Assembly (NCBI GenBank): GCA_947494675.1
Contig: CANLVP010000001.1
Span: 1,054,001-1,118,000 of the forward strand
DNA length: 64,000 nucleotides
Direction of reading: 5' to 3'
Source of the DNA: an uncultured Paracoccaceae bacterium
GTDB taxonomy: Bacteria; Pseudomonadota; Alphaproteobacteria; Rhodobacterales; Rhodobacteraceae
The first letter of the stretch is position 1; each line of letters opens with the position of its first letter. Below, in pieces: positions 1-10,111 of the stretch. A model generated the notes under the pieces. The model was not told the DNA's origin. It did no database searches and was given only the letters and a program-made list of their open reading frames with translations. The translations under genes were made by a program, and so were the position numbers.

Positions 1-500
1 CGGAACCCAAGCGCCGTTGGGCCAAGGATGTTGCAGGTCACGTGGGCCGTGCGGTCTTGCGGGGCGGCGAGGGTGCGGACGATCTGATAAAGCGTCTCAT
101 CCGCGCCGTAGTTTTCCTTGCGGCTATAGCTTGGCAGTTCCAACGGGATCACCGGGATATCCAGCCCCATGGTTTCGGCCAATCCGGCGGGATCATCCTG
201 GATCAGTTCCGCCGTGCAGGACGCGCCGACGATGATGGCTTCTGGCTCGAAACGGTCCACGGCGTCTTGGCACGCAGTCTTGAACAGGGTCGCGGTATCT
301 GACCCAAGGTCGCGCGCCTGGAAGGTGGTATAAGTGACGGGCGGGCGGTGGTTGCGCCGTTCGATCATGGTGAACAGCAGATCGGCGTAGGTATCACCCT
401 GCGGCGCGTGCAGCACATAGTGCAGGCCCTTCATGCAGGTCGCGACACGCATCGCACCCACATGGGTCGGGCCCTCATATGTCCAGACGGTCAGCTTCAT
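1..500 (-). CDS. bchB: Light-independent protochlorophyllide reductase subunit B, C-terminus beyond window
   Basis: N-terminal 166 residues of the BchB subunit of dark-operative protochlorophyllide oxidoreductase, which with BchN forms the catalytic NB component that reduces ring D of protochlorophyllide. The protein begins [13 protein letters not shown], and Asp36 (in APQGDTYAD) falls exactly where BchB supplies the unusual aspartate ligand of the NB [4Fe-4S] cluster; the [12 protein letters not shown] motif follows near residue 95. The frame is open to the left edge, so the gene is 3'-partial. It lies 91 bases downstream of bchN on the same strand. Its Shine-Dalgarno GGGAG (about 509-513) is buried in a perfect 7-bp hairpin, described separately. 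Identification is firm. Confidence 0.96.
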   Translation of the reverse strand, partial: MKLTVWTYEGPTHVGAMRVATCMKGLHYVLHAPQGDTYADLLFTMIERRNHRPPVTYTTFQARDLGSDTATLFKTACQDAVDRFEPEAIIVGASCTAELIQDDPAGLAETMGLDIPVIPLELPSYSRKENYGADETLYQIVRTLAAPQDRTAHVTCNILGPTALGF

Positions 501-506
501 GCGCGG

Positions 507-523
507 CACTCCCACAGGGAGTG
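507..523 (-). promoter_or_regulatory. Hairpin enclosing the bchB ribosome-binding site
   Basis: On the minus strand the sequence reads CACTCCC-TGT-GGGAGTG, a perfect 7-bp stem with a 3-base loop ending six bases before the bchB ATG. The 3' arm contains the only good Shine-Dalgarno (GGGAG, 8 bases from the start). The hairpin should occlude the site unless opened, for example by ribosomes or a factor. The regulatory role is inference. Confidence 0.5.
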
Positions 524-541
524 GTCGGGTGGGGGGAAACG

Positions 542-556
542 TTTGGCATCGCCAAA
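542..556. repeat. Short inverted repeat in the bchN-bchB intercistronic gap
   Basis: TTTGGC-ATC-GCCAAA forms a perfect 6-bp stem with a 3-base loop. With the hairpin at 507-523 it makes two stem-loops in the 91-base bchN-bchB spacer. Such intercistronic hairpins can act as mRNA stability or processing elements in photosynthesis operons; no U-tract follows, so it is not an obvious terminator. Confidence 0.35.
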
Positions 557-591
557 TGTGGCCCCACACAGATGGTCTTCCGGGCGCACCA

Positions 592-2369
<1,778 letters not shown>

Positions 2370-2422
2370 GTCCACCCCTCCTGACAGTCTGCCCTGTAAG
2401 CGTAGGTGGCATCCGTGCAATG

Positions 2423-2440
2423 TGTCAACCTTGCTTTACA
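2423..2440. promoter_or_regulatory. PpsR/CrtJ box upstream of bchF
   Basis: TGTCAACCTTGCTTTACA fits the TGT-N12-ACA consensus bound by PpsR/CrtJ, the repressor of bch/crt/puc genes under aerobic conditions. It lies 54 bases upstream of the bchF start, a normal promoter-overlapping distance. The ppsR gene itself is 1 kb away. Confidence 0.75.
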
Positions 2441-2547
2441 CATTGAAATCTAAGGCTTGTCTGGCTTGGCCGCGGCATCAAAATCGCAGAATTTTCATAT
2501 TTTGTTGACCAATTTCGAGCCGTATCCGCCACAAAGGCGTGATATAA

Positions 2548-2565
2548 TGTCAATTTTCTTTGACA
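2548..2565. promoter_or_regulatory. PpsR/CrtJ box upstream of ppaA
   Basis: TGTCAATTTTCTTTGACA is a TGT-N12-ACA site with extended dyad symmetry (TGTCAA/TTGACA), closer to the ideal palindrome than the bchF box. It is 79 bases upstream of the chosen ppaA start. The two box centres are 125 bases apart, close to twelve helical turns, which would allow cooperative binding with looping on one DNA face (inference). Confidence 0.8.
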
Positions 2566-2644
2566 TTCTTCATGCCAATCAAGAGAATGCTACAAGCTTG
2601 GATTTCACACTCCAAAAGTGCGAATCCGGCGAAAGGACACGCGA

Positions 2645-3415
2645 ATGCCTGATGACCACAGAAATGATGGCACGATGCATACTCGTGGAAGTTCCGGCGC
2701 AGCGCGACCGGAAGATGAAGCTGTGTCCGCCGACGAACGCGCCGAGAACGGCATCAAGATGCTCGAATCTGCAGCACAATCGCCTGATCCCGGAATGTGC
2801 CAAAAGGCGGTCGGCCAACTGCTGTCGCAAGGTATTCGCCCCGAAGAGGTCGCCGATTTCTACATCCCAGAGGCCGCACGGCGCATGGGCGAGGCGTGGT
2901 GCAAGGATGAAATCGGGTTTGCCAATGTCACAATAGGTGCGTCGCGATTGCAGTCCATGTTGCGCGAACTCAGCCAAATCGGGGCGCGCGACAGCGAAGC
3001 CAAGGCCGACGCGCCAACCGTCTTGCTGATTGTTGCGCATGACATCCACCACACATTGGGCGCCATGGTCGTCTCTGGCCAGTTGCGCCGCAAAGGTGTT
3101 TCGGTGCGCTTGATGTTGAATGCGCGGCCCCACGACGCGGCAGCAGCGGCGCGACGAGGAAACTACGATGCAATTTTCTTGTCAGCAAGTTGCGGTGAAA
3201 AGCTTGAAAGCCTGCGCAAAATCGTAGATTCAATTCGGCAAGATCAGGACCAACCCACACCGATTGTCATCGGCGGGACGGTTTTGATTGGATCGACCGA
3301 TGTTTTGAAGAAGACTGGGGCGGACTATACGACCAATGACCCGGACGAGGCCTTAGATCTTTGCGGATTAAACAACAAAAGTCGCCAGCGCCTGACCCAC
3401 GAGCAGGTAAGCTGA
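2645..3415 (+). CDS. ppaA: PpaA/AerR-type B12-binding photosynthesis regulator
   Basis: 256-residue cobalamin-binding antirepressor that modulates PpsR/CrtJ. A helical cap module lies at about residues 60-110 with the W-x3-D-x2-F-x2-VTIG-x2-RLQ signature (WCKDEIGFANVTIGASRLQ), followed by a B12-binding Rossmann-like domain (about 125-235) whose VAHDIHHTLGA segment (His132, His135, His136) matches the cobalamin-contact region of AerR/PpaA. The ATG at 2645 is chosen over an in-frame GTG at 2618 because AAAGGA precedes it at suitable distance. It sits immediately upstream of ppsR, the usual order in purple bacteria, and downstream of a PpsR box, suggesting feedback control. Confidence 0.92.
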   Translation: MPDDHRNDGTMHTRGSSGAARPEDEAVSADERAENGIKMLESAAQSPDPGMCQKAVGQLLSQGIRPEEVADFYIPEAARRMGEAWCKDEIGFANVTIGASRLQSMLRELSQIGARDSEAKADAPTVLLIVAHDIHHTLGAMVVSGQLRRKGVSVRLMLNARPHDAAAAARRGNYDAIFLSASCGEKLESLRKIVDSIRQDQDQPTPIVIGGTVLIGSTDVLKKTGADYTTNDPDEALDLCGLNNKSRQRLTHEQVS

Positions 3416-3450
3416 ATGGACCGTAACCCCTCAAAACGCTGCGCGCGCCA

Positions 3451-4860
3451 ATGACGTCGCGCGGCACGAAGTACTGGAATTCCGGGGCAATCCCCCTGAT
3501 TGGTCCTGATATCCTTGGCGATATCATTACCGAGGTGGCCGACATCGGGATTGTCGTGAATGACGACGGCACGGTGCTCTCTGTGCTCGTGAACCCCAAC
3601 TACGAGGCCTTTCGCCGGTTGGAGCAGATCGAAGGCAAGGACGTGCGGTCCGCGTTAACGGTTGAATCGGTGTCAAAATTCAATGAGCGTTTTGCGGCAT
3701 TTCTTGAGAACCGCACCGATGTGCGCCCGGTTGAGCTGAACCACACCAACGCGCGGGCGCAGTGGGAATTTCCTGTGCGCTACAGCTTTCACCACATCGG
3801 GCCAGACGGCGCGGTGCTGATGCTAGGGCGTGATTTGCGCCCCGTTGCCGAGATGCAGCAGCAATTGGTCAAGGCGCAGCTGTCGCTCGAAAGCGACTAT
3901 GAAGCCCAGCGCGAATACGAGACCCGCTTTCGCGTCTTGATGGAAAGCTCTTCGGACGCCGTGATCGTTGTGTCACTACAAAGTGGTAAGATTTCGGATG
4001 CCAACGGACTTGCCGCCAGCCTACTGGGTCTGACCCGCGAACGGTTGGTCGGGACCGGCTTTGCCAATGGGATTTCCACCACCAAACCCGGCAATGTGCT
4101 GGATTTGGTCGCTGACCATGCGTTGTCGGAATCCGAAGACGCCTTTCCGGTTCAGCTAATCCACGACAATTCGTCGGCTTCGCTTTACGCCAAGGCCTTT
4201 CGGGTCGCGGGCGAGCGATTGATGCTGTGCCGGATCAGCCCATCACAGGCTGTCGGCTCTGCCGCGGATCAGTTGTCAGGTAACCTGCGTCAATTGTTCC
4301 AGGCCGGACCGGATTCGATTGTTTTCACGACTGCCAATGGCACGATCTTATCCGCGAATGAGGCGTTCCTGGACATGTTGGACACCGCCCATGACAGCCG
4401 TGTGCGCGGACACAGCCTTGCTGACTTTTTGCAACGAGGATCGGTTGATCTGAAGGTGATGACCGAAAATGCCGCCCGTTCGGGAAAAATGCGGATGTAT
4501 GCCACCAAGGTGGCTGGGGAATACGGAAGCCCCCGCAGCGTTGAGATTGCCGTGACCGAACTGCAAGCGGGCGACACGTCTGTCTATGCATTCTGCCTGC
4601 GCGAGACGACCCGCACCGAGGCACCGGCCACGTCGAGCGGACCGCTGGACGACAATATGCAGTCCGTGATGGAACTTGTAGGCTCTGCCAAGCTCAAAGA
4701 CATCGTATCGGAGACCACGAATGTGGTCGAAAAGATGTGTATTGAGACGGCGATTGAACTCACGATGAACAACCGCGTAGCTGCCGCTGAAATGCTTGGC
4801 CTGTCGCGTCAGTCGCTTTACGTCAAACTGCGCAAATTTGGCATGTTGAGCCGCGACTAG
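3451..4860 (+). CDS. ppsR: Transcriptional regulator PpsR (CrtJ)
   Basis: 469-residue PpsR, the redox/light-responsive repressor of photosynthesis genes. The order is N-terminal domain (about 15-130), a Q-linker/coiled coil (about 132-160), PAS domains (about 160-265 and 280-385) and a C-terminal Fis-type helix-turn-helix (about 425-469, NNRVAAAEMLGLSRQSLYVKL). Cys260 (RLMLCRISP) and Cys430 (EKMCIETAIEL) occupy the positions of the two redox-active cysteines known in R. sphaeroides PpsR (251 and 424); Cys382 is an extra cysteine. Thirty-five bases separate it from ppaA. No strong ribosome-binding site precedes the ATG, so the exact start is a little uncertain. Confidence 0.96.
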   Translation: MTSRGTKYWNSGAIPLIGPDILGDIITEVADIGIVVNDDGTVLSVLVNPNYEAFRRLEQIEGKDVRSALTVESVSKFNERFAAFLENRTDVRPVELNHTNARAQWEFPVRYSFHHIGPDGAVLMLGRDLRPVAEMQQQLVKAQLSLESDYEAQREYETRFRVLMESSSDAVIVVSLQSGKISDANGLAASLLGLTRERLVGTGFANGISTTKPGNVLDLVADHALSESEDAFPVQLIHDNSSASLYAKAFRVAGERLMLCRISPSQAVGSAADQLSGNLRQLFQAGPDSIVFTTANGTILSANEAFLDMLDTAHDSRVRGHSLADFLQRGSVDLKVMTENAARSGKMRMYATKVAGEYGSPRSVEIAVTELQAGDTSVYAFCLRETTRTEAPATSSGPLDDNMQSVMELVGSAKLKDIVSETTNVVEKMCIETAIELTMNNRVAAAEMLGLSRQSLYVKLRKFGMLSRD

Positions 4861-4876
4861 ACCCGTGCGGGCCTAG
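4857..4876. terminator. Possible bidirectional stem-loop between ppsR and pccA-like gene
   Basis: CTAGACCCG-TG-CGGGCCTAG is a 9-bp inverted repeat with one mismatch that covers both convergent stop codons. There is no clear U-tract on either side, so termination is only a possibility. Confidence 0.3.
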
Positions 4877-5340
4877 TGATTGCTGTGGTCATCGTGGGCG
4901 GCGTCCATGTCCATCGCCTCGACATTGAAGACAACCTCGAGCCGTCCGGCCTTCTCAAAGATCAGCACGGCAGGGATCGTCTCGCCCGCTTCAAGCGGAT
5001 CACCGTTGAGGCCCATAAACATCACGTGCTTGCCGCCAGGCTCAAAGGTCACCGTTTCACCCGGCGCAATCTCAACCGCCATGAGGTGTTCCATCTTGGC
5101 GACATCCCCATCCATGTCGGTGTCGTGTAGCATGACACGTGGGAAATCGGCCTCGATCCCCAAGAGTTTATCCGCTGTGTCGCCGGTGTTTTCGATCACA
5201 AGGTATCCAGCACCAGCCTGCGCAAGCTTTGCGCTTTCGCGCGCGACCGGGTGCATCACCTTGAGGTCCGCGATCTGATAGTCTTGGGCAAAGGACGTCG
5301 TGGCGAAAAGTGACAGTGCGATTGCAGTCAGCGTGCGCAT
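4873..5340 (-). CDS. PCu(A)C periplasmic copper chaperone
   Basis: 155-residue secreted protein of the PCu(A)C (DUF461) family, which carries Cu(I) to the CuA or CuB centre of cytochrome oxidases in the periplasm. A signal peptide is visible (MRTLTAIALSLFATTSFA|QDY). The copper motif H-x10-M-x21-H-x-M is perfect: His72, Met83, His105 and Met107. The C-terminus is rich in Met, His and Asp (MDMDAAHDDHSNH), which may add metal sites. Convergent with ppsR. No Sco or oxidase genes are next to it. Confidence 0.93.
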   Translation of the reverse strand: MRTLTAIALSLFATTSFAQDYQIADLKVMHPVARESAKLAQAGAGYLVIENTGDTADKLLGIEADFPRVMLHDTDMDGDVAKMEHLMAVEIAPGETVTFEPGGKHVMFMGLNGDPLEAGETIPAVLIFEKAGRLEVVFNVEAMDMDAAHDDHSNH

Positions 5341-5605
5341 GGTTTCTCCAATTCGTTTCGCTCGAGTTAGCGCGCGTGCGCTGGACCTTCCAGCCCAACC
5401 TTGCGCAATCGGCGGAAACTTTACCGTGACGCCCGCGTTATGGGGCTAGCACTTGGTCGCGCCGGTGAATTATGTCGGCGCACATGGTATTGTGATGTGT
5501 GTCGTGGTATGCACGCTTAGGTAGAAATCATTTCTTGTTCTCTTGTCTGATTGCACATTTTGCCGTGCAATATCATTCAAGAGATCGACTTTGTGGGACA
5601 AACGA

Positions 5606-7255
5606 ATGGCTGCGCGAGATTTGACTGAACTTCTTTTGAAGCCTCAGCCGCTGATTATCGGCATCGGGGCCTCTGCTGGTGGCTTGGAAGCATTGCAGGA
5701 CTTTCTTGCAAATCTACCCGACAGTCACAACTATGCCATTGTAATTGTTCAACATCTTGACCCAGATCACGACAGCCTGTTGTCGTCGCTTTTGGCCAAA
5801 CGCACCAATACACCTGTGCACACGGCGGTCGAGGGCAGCATGGTTGAGCCCGGAAACATCTATCTGATCGCGCCCGGCGATTCTTTGACCGTGGCGGATG
5901 GCGTTCTGCACACAGAAGATTTCGCAAAGCCGCGTGGACGGCGGCGGCCCATTGATCAGTTCTTTGAATCACTTGCCGATAACTCAGGCTCCAATGCCGT
6001 TGCGGTTGTATTGTCCGGGACTGGCAGCGATGGCAGCAATGGTATCCGCGCGATCAAGGAGCAAGGCGGTTTGGTCTTTGTCCAAGACCCCGAACAGGCC
6101 AAATACGACGGTATGCCGCGCTCTGCGATTGAAACGGGCGCGCATGATTTGGTCTTGCCTGTGGGCGAGATGGTCGAGGTGCTGAACGACTACTTCAATC
6201 ACCTTGGCGGATTGCAGCCCGACCACCTGACCGACGCCCAGTTTATCGAACGCGCGATGAAACATGTGCGCTATCGCACGGGCCATGATTTCAAGAACTA
6301 CAAGCCCGCGACGCTGCTGCGCCGGATCGCCGTGCGCATGTCAGTTCTGGGGATCACGCAGCCCAACGATTACCTGAAGCGGCTGATCGAAAGCCCGTCA
6401 GAAGTGAACCGGCTGTTCCGCGACATTCTGATCAACGTCACCAGCTTTTTCCGCGATCCCGCTACGTTCGAGTTGCTGGCCGAAAAGGTGATCCCGGAAA
6501 TCCTGCAAGAGGATGAGCCAGACCGCGAGGTGCGCATTTGGGTGCCGGGCTGCTCCACCGGGCAAGAGGCTTATACCATTGCCATGCTCTTTGCCGACGC
6601 GATTGAGCGGTTGGACCTTGTGCGCAAGGTGTCGATCTTTGGCACCGACATCGATGACGATGCACTGCGGGTTGCGCGGCAGGGGGTTTATCCCAATTCG
6701 GCTGCGGATGAAGTGCCTGAAAACCTGCTGCACAAGTACTTCAACTGGCGTCCCGACGGCTATGAAGTCACCAGCAATCTGCGCGACATGGTGCGGTTTT
6801 CCAACCAATCGATCATCAAGGACCCGCCGTTTTCGCGGCTTGATCTGGTCACATGCCGGAACGTGCTGATCTATTTCGACAACGACCTGCAAGATGTTTC
6901 TATGCGGGTGTTCCAATATGGTCTGCGCGAGCGCGGCTATTTGCTGCTGGGATCAAGCGAGAGCCCCGGCCTTGTCGATGATTTCTTTGACGAAATCTCC
7001 CAAAAGCACCGCCTCTACCGCCGCCGTCCCGGTCAGGCCGCACGGCTTGATTTGCACACGTCATCGCGTGGGGGGTCGTCCCGTGCTTCCTTGGAGCCGA
7101 AGGCGCCATCGCAAACGCTTGATCCCTATGCAGAGCATTTGCTGAACGACTTTGCCCCACCCTATGTCGTCCTGAGCCACACCGGAGAGTTGCTGTTTGC
7201 CTCCGAAGGGGCCGCGAAATACCTGCAGATGAAATCTGGGGCGCCCGCAGCTTGA
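5606..7255 (+). CDS. CheB-CheR sensor kinase, N-terminal part (frameshifted)
   Basis: First 549 residues of a chimeric CheB-CheR-PAS-histidine kinase. CheB methylesterase-like domain at about 15-205 with the GIGASAGG nucleophile loop, IVQHLDPDH and LSGTGSDG motifs; CheR methyltransferase-like domain at about 220-475 with VPGCSTGQEAYT, FGTDIDDDAL and NVLIYF. The ATG at 5606 follows GTGGGA; the frame stays open to 5543 but without a better signal. At the 3' end the frame runs into TGA after MKSGAPAA, whereas the +1 frame continues PQLEIVKL and joins the next ORF. One extra base near 7238-7246 explains this. The two parts should form one polypeptide in the ancestor. Confidence 0.85.
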   Translation: MAARDLTELLLKPQPLIIGIGASAGGLEALQDFLANLPDSHNYAIVIVQHLDPDHDSLLSSLLAKRTNTPVHTAVEGSMVEPGNIYLIAPGDSLTVADGVLHTEDFAKPRGRRRPIDQFFESLADNSGSNAVAVVLSGTGSDGSNGIRAIKEQGGLVFVQDPEQAKYDGMPRSAIETGAHDLVLPVGEMVEVLNDYFNHLGGLQPDHLTDAQFIERAMKHVRYRTGHDFKNYKPATLLRRIAVRMSVLGITQPNDYLKRLIESPSEVNRLFRDILINVTSFFRDPATFELLAEKVIPEILQEDEPDREVRIWVPGCSTGQEAYTIAMLFADAIERLDLVRKVSIFGTDIDDDALRVARQGVYPNSAADEVPENLLHKYFNWRPDGYEVTSNLRDMVRFSNQSIIKDPPFSRLDLVTCRNVLIYFDNDLQDVSMRVFQYGLRERGYLLLGSSESPGLVDDFFDEISQKHRLYRRRPGQAARLDLHTSSRGGSSRASLEPKAPSQTLDPYAEHLLNDFAPPYVVLSHTGELLFASEGAAKYLQMKSGAPAA

Positions 7256-7268
7256 GATCGTCAAGCTG

Positions 7269-9089
7269 ATGCGGCCAGAGCTTTCGACCGCCGTTCGGCG
7301 ATTGCTGAACCGGAAACTTGGATCCAATGACACGATCGCCCAAGATTTTCAGGGCGAATTGGGTTCAGAGACGGTGCGCATTCGGCTCAGCCGTAAGATG
7401 CTGCCGGACGAACAGCAATTGCTGGTCTTCCAAGATCAGCTGATGCCCATTCCGCTTGATTCAACAGAAGCAGCTATCGCGATTGTTAGCCCGCCGACCG
7501 AGTACATTCAGGAACTCGAGGTTGAGCTGGACGAGGCGCGGCAGACCATCCGCACCACGGTCGAAGAACTTGAGACATCCAACGAAGAGCTCAAAAGCTC
7601 GAACGAAGAAATGATGTCGATGAATGAGGAACTGCGCTCTGCCAACGAAGAGCTGACGACCACAAATGATGAGCTGAACAACAAAATCGCCGAGGTCCGC
7701 GAGATCAATGGTGATCTGGAAAACCTGATCAGCAGCACGCAGATTGCCACCGTCTTCCTTGATAGCGATCTGAACCTGCGCAGCTTTACGCCCGAAGCGC
7801 AAAAGATGTTCCGCTTTGTGTCCAACGATAAGGGGCGTCGGATCGACGATATCGGCACCGACCTTGATATCCGGCAGTTGATGGATGACTGCTGCAAAGT
7901 GTCCGAGAAAGGCCGCCCGGTCGAAACTGAATATGCGACGCTTGGGTCAGATCGGGTCTACCGCGCGCGGATTGTCCCCTATCTGGAAGAAGACGAATTA
8001 ACCGGTGGCATCGTGTTCACGCTTGTGGACATCACCGAAATCCGCGGCCTCGCGGTTGAGGCGGACCGCCAGACCCGACTGGCGCAAGCGCACTTTGCTG
8101 AAATCCAAGAGCTTTATGATATCAGCCCGCAAGCGATGGCGCTGGTCAGCGAAGACATGACCTATACGCGCGCCAACAAGCAATTGGCGACGATGAACGG
8201 GCTGGACGTTGCAGACATTGTTGGCAAGCAAGTCACGCAGGTTATCCCTGTTATGGGCGCGCAGATCGCGCCTGTGATCAAAACCGTGCTTGAGACGGGT
8301 CAAAAGGTCGAAAGCCTGCGCGCGATTGGCCATACCTTGTCTGATCCTGCTGATGAACGTGTCTGGGAGGCTGATTTTTATCCCGTTCTGGCCGGAACAG
8401 ATATCAAAGGTGTCGGCGTAAATGTGCGGGACATCACTGAACACGCCCGCATGTCGTTCGAATTGCGCCGCATGATGCAGGAATTACAGCACCGGGTGAA
8501 AAACATGCTGGCCAATGTCCTGGCACTGGTGTCGCGCGCAAGTCGTGATGCGAAAGAGGAAAAAGAGGTCTTTGTTGCCCTGTCCAAACGCATTCAGGCA
8601 CTGGCGCAGACCCACAAACTACTGACGCAATCGAATTGGAGCTCTGCCAAACTGCATGAGCTTCTGGTGCCAGAACTGGTCGACGTCTACGGCGATGACC
8701 GGGTGCAGCTGAAGGGGCCGCAGATCGAAGTGAATGCGCGGGCGGCGTTGTCGCTGGGCATGGCGATCCACGAGCTCGCCACGAATGCCGCCAAATATGG
8801 GTGTTTTTCAGTGCCCGAAGGCAACGTCAGCCTGAATTGGATCAGGCAGGACGACGGTGAGCGCAACGATTTTATCTTTACCTGGCGCGAAACGGGCGGG
8901 CCTGCACCAAAGAAGACTGCAAAGGACGGATTTGGCAGCCAGCTCATTCGCTCTACCATCGAAGGTAGCTTGAACGGCATCGTTTCGTTCGAACGAAAAA
9001 AAACCGGCTTGGTCTGCATCATGCAGATTCCGGCCAATGTACTTATTGAGATACCTGATGACACGATCTACGACATGCTCACGCCGTAA
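7269..9089 (+). CDS. CheB-CheR sensor kinase, PAS/HWE kinase part (frameshifted)
   Basis: C-terminal 606 residues of the same chimeric kinase. The open frame really extends back to about 7245 and continues the CheB-CheR protein after a +1 shift. A long coiled coil (about 75-155) made of repeated NEEL(K/R)S(S/A) units links CheR to PAS domains (about 155-260 and 270-395). The kinase is of the HWE class: phosphoacceptor His in LQHRVKNML, N-box HELATNAAKYG, and the diagnostic WRE in FTWRETGGP. ATG 7269 is just an internal methionine, with no ribosome-binding site of its own seen. The small response regulator overlaps its end. Whether the two halves are expressed separately, by frameshifting, or are dead is open. 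Confidence 0.85.
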   Translation: MRPELSTAVRRLLNRKLGSNDTIAQDFQGELGSETVRIRLSRKMLPDEQQLLVFQDQLMPIPLDSTEAAIAIVSPPTEYIQELEVELDEARQTIRTTVEELETSNEELKSSNEEMMSMNEELRSANEELTTTNDELNNKIAEVREINGDLENLISSTQIATVFLDSDLNLRSFTPEAQKMFRFVSNDKGRRIDDIGTDLDIRQLMDDCCKVSEKGRPVETEYATLGSDRVYRARIVPYLEEDELTGGIVFTLVDITEIRGLAVEADRQTRLAQAHFAEIQELYDISPQAMALVSEDMTYTRANKQLATMNGLDVADIVGKQVTQVIPVMGAQIAPVIKTVLETGQKVESLRAIGHTLSDPADERVWEADFYPVLAGTDIKGVGVNVRDITEHARMSFELRRMMQELQHRVKNMLANVLALVSRASRDAKEEKEVFVALSKRIQALAQTHKLLTQSNWSSAKLHELLVPELVDVYGDDRVQLKGPQIEVNARAALSLGMAIHELATNAAKYGCFSVPEGNVSLNWIRQDDGERNDFIFTWRETGGPAPKKTAKDGFGSQLIRSTIEGSLNGIVSFERKKTGLVCIMQIPANVLIEIPDDTIYDMLTP

Positions 9090-9420
9090 GGTTCTATACG
9101 TCGAGGACGAGGTGATCGTCGCACTTGATGTCGCAGATGGACTGGCCGAAGAGCTGGGCCTTGATGTGCGTGTGGCCCACAACCTGACCGCAGCGTTCCG
9201 TTTAGCCGAAGCCGAAGAATTCGACTTTGCTTTGCTGGATATGAACCTAGGCCATGGGGAACGCAGCACCGAACTTGGGAAACGTCTTGCCGCGTCCGGC
9301 ACGCATGTCGTGTTTGCCTCTGGCTATAACCGCAATGAGATCGATGAGATTGCGAATTTTCAGCTGATCGAAAAGCCATTCCAACTCAACGATATTCGGA
9401 CTGCGTTTAAGGCGGCCTAG
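9058..9420 (+). CDS. Single-domain response regulator
   Basis: 120-residue receiver domain without an output module. The acidic pair (VLYVEDE), phosphoacceptor Asp in DFALLDMNLG, the FASGYN switch region and the EKPF lysine are all present. The start ATG lies inside the 3' end of the HWE kinase gene (32-base overlap), a typical partner arrangement, so the kinase is the probable phosphodonor. HWE kinases with single receivers often feed into the alphaproteobacterial general stress response; no PhyR or sigma factor gene is visible here, so the output is unknown. Confidence 0.9.
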   Translation: MTRSTTCSRRKVLYVEDEVIVALDVADGLAEELGLDVRVAHNLTAAFRLAEAEEFDFALLDMNLGHGERSTELGKRLAASGTHVVFASGYNRNEIDEIANFQLIEKPFQLNDIRTAFKAA

Positions 9421-9893
9421 CCCGTGCAGGACGAGACCCCAAAGCGAATCAGCTCTGCCCCTGAGATGCGGTAGACCCCGTTGATCCGGTTGCGGCCCTC
9501 TTGCAGGAACCACGTCTTGATCGGTTCGGGGTAATAATGGGCCATCACGCGGCTCACGTGATCAAATTCCGACGCAGGAAGCGGTCGGCCATAGCTGCTG
9601 GGGCCATGAAATCCAAACGTGGTGGAAGGTGCCACACAGGTCTGCGGCAGGCCAATCAACATCGTGCAGGTCGAATAGCAGATATTGCCCCGAATCTCGA
9701 CCGGCTGCCCCGTCGCCCGCAGGTTGCGCAGCTCGATCAGTCGGTCTTTCACGACACCCCCGCGGTCATTGCCAATGACGACCGTCCCATTGGCCAACGT
9801 CATCTGCGCAGCGGCCCCGGCAGGGATCAACAGACAAAAAGCAACCACGAACTGCCTGACAACAGACAGCACCAACACATACACGTTGTGCAT
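9417..9893 (-). CDS. Conserved hypothetical periplasmic protein (ClpP-fold-like)
   Basis: 158-residue protein with an N-terminal hydrophobic signal sequence (cleavage probably after AGAAA). The central GNICYSTCTMLIGLP and FGFHGPSS segments resemble the predicted periplasmic COG3904-like proteins that share a ClpP/crotonase-like core, but I cannot confirm a catalytic triad. Cysteines in CYSTC, QTCVAP and near the C-terminus (VSSCTG) may form disulfides. The ATG at 9893 is preferred, although a TTG at 9905 is also possible. Its stop codon overlaps the stop of the convergent response regulator. No function is assigned. Confidence 0.65.
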   Translation of the reverse strand: MHNVYVLVLSVVRQFVVAFCLLIPAGAAAQMTLANGTVVIGNDRGGVVKDRLIELRNLRATGQPVEIRGNICYSTCTMLIGLPQTCVAPSTTFGFHGPSSYGRPLPASEFDHVSRVMAHYYPEPIKTWFLQEGRNRINGVYRISGAELIRFGVSSCTG

Positions 9894-10060
9894 CACAATA
9901 CCCAATCCTTAAGGGTCTGGTGAAACCAAGACCCGCGCCCCCACGGCTGGGATAGGAGTGACACGCTGGGTGTTAACACCGCATTTCACGGTGCCCGGCT
10001 ATCTGCTTGGGAATTGTCTCAACACTGGTTCGTATTTGACAAAAATTGCCGTCCGGATGC

Positions 10061-10092
10061 AAAAAACGGCGCGGTTTTCACCACGCCGTTTT
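10061..10092 (-). terminator. Rho-independent terminator of the Gly/Asp-rich gene
   Basis: On the minus strand a 12-bp stem with one mismatch (AAAACGGCGTGG / CCGCGCCGTTTT) around a 6-base loop runs into six consecutive T residues. It begins about 20 bases after the stop codon of the gene at 10112-10516, so it supports the minus strand as the transcribed strand there. Confidence 0.8.
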
Positions 10093-10111
10093 GGTCGAAA
10101 TCTCAATAAGC

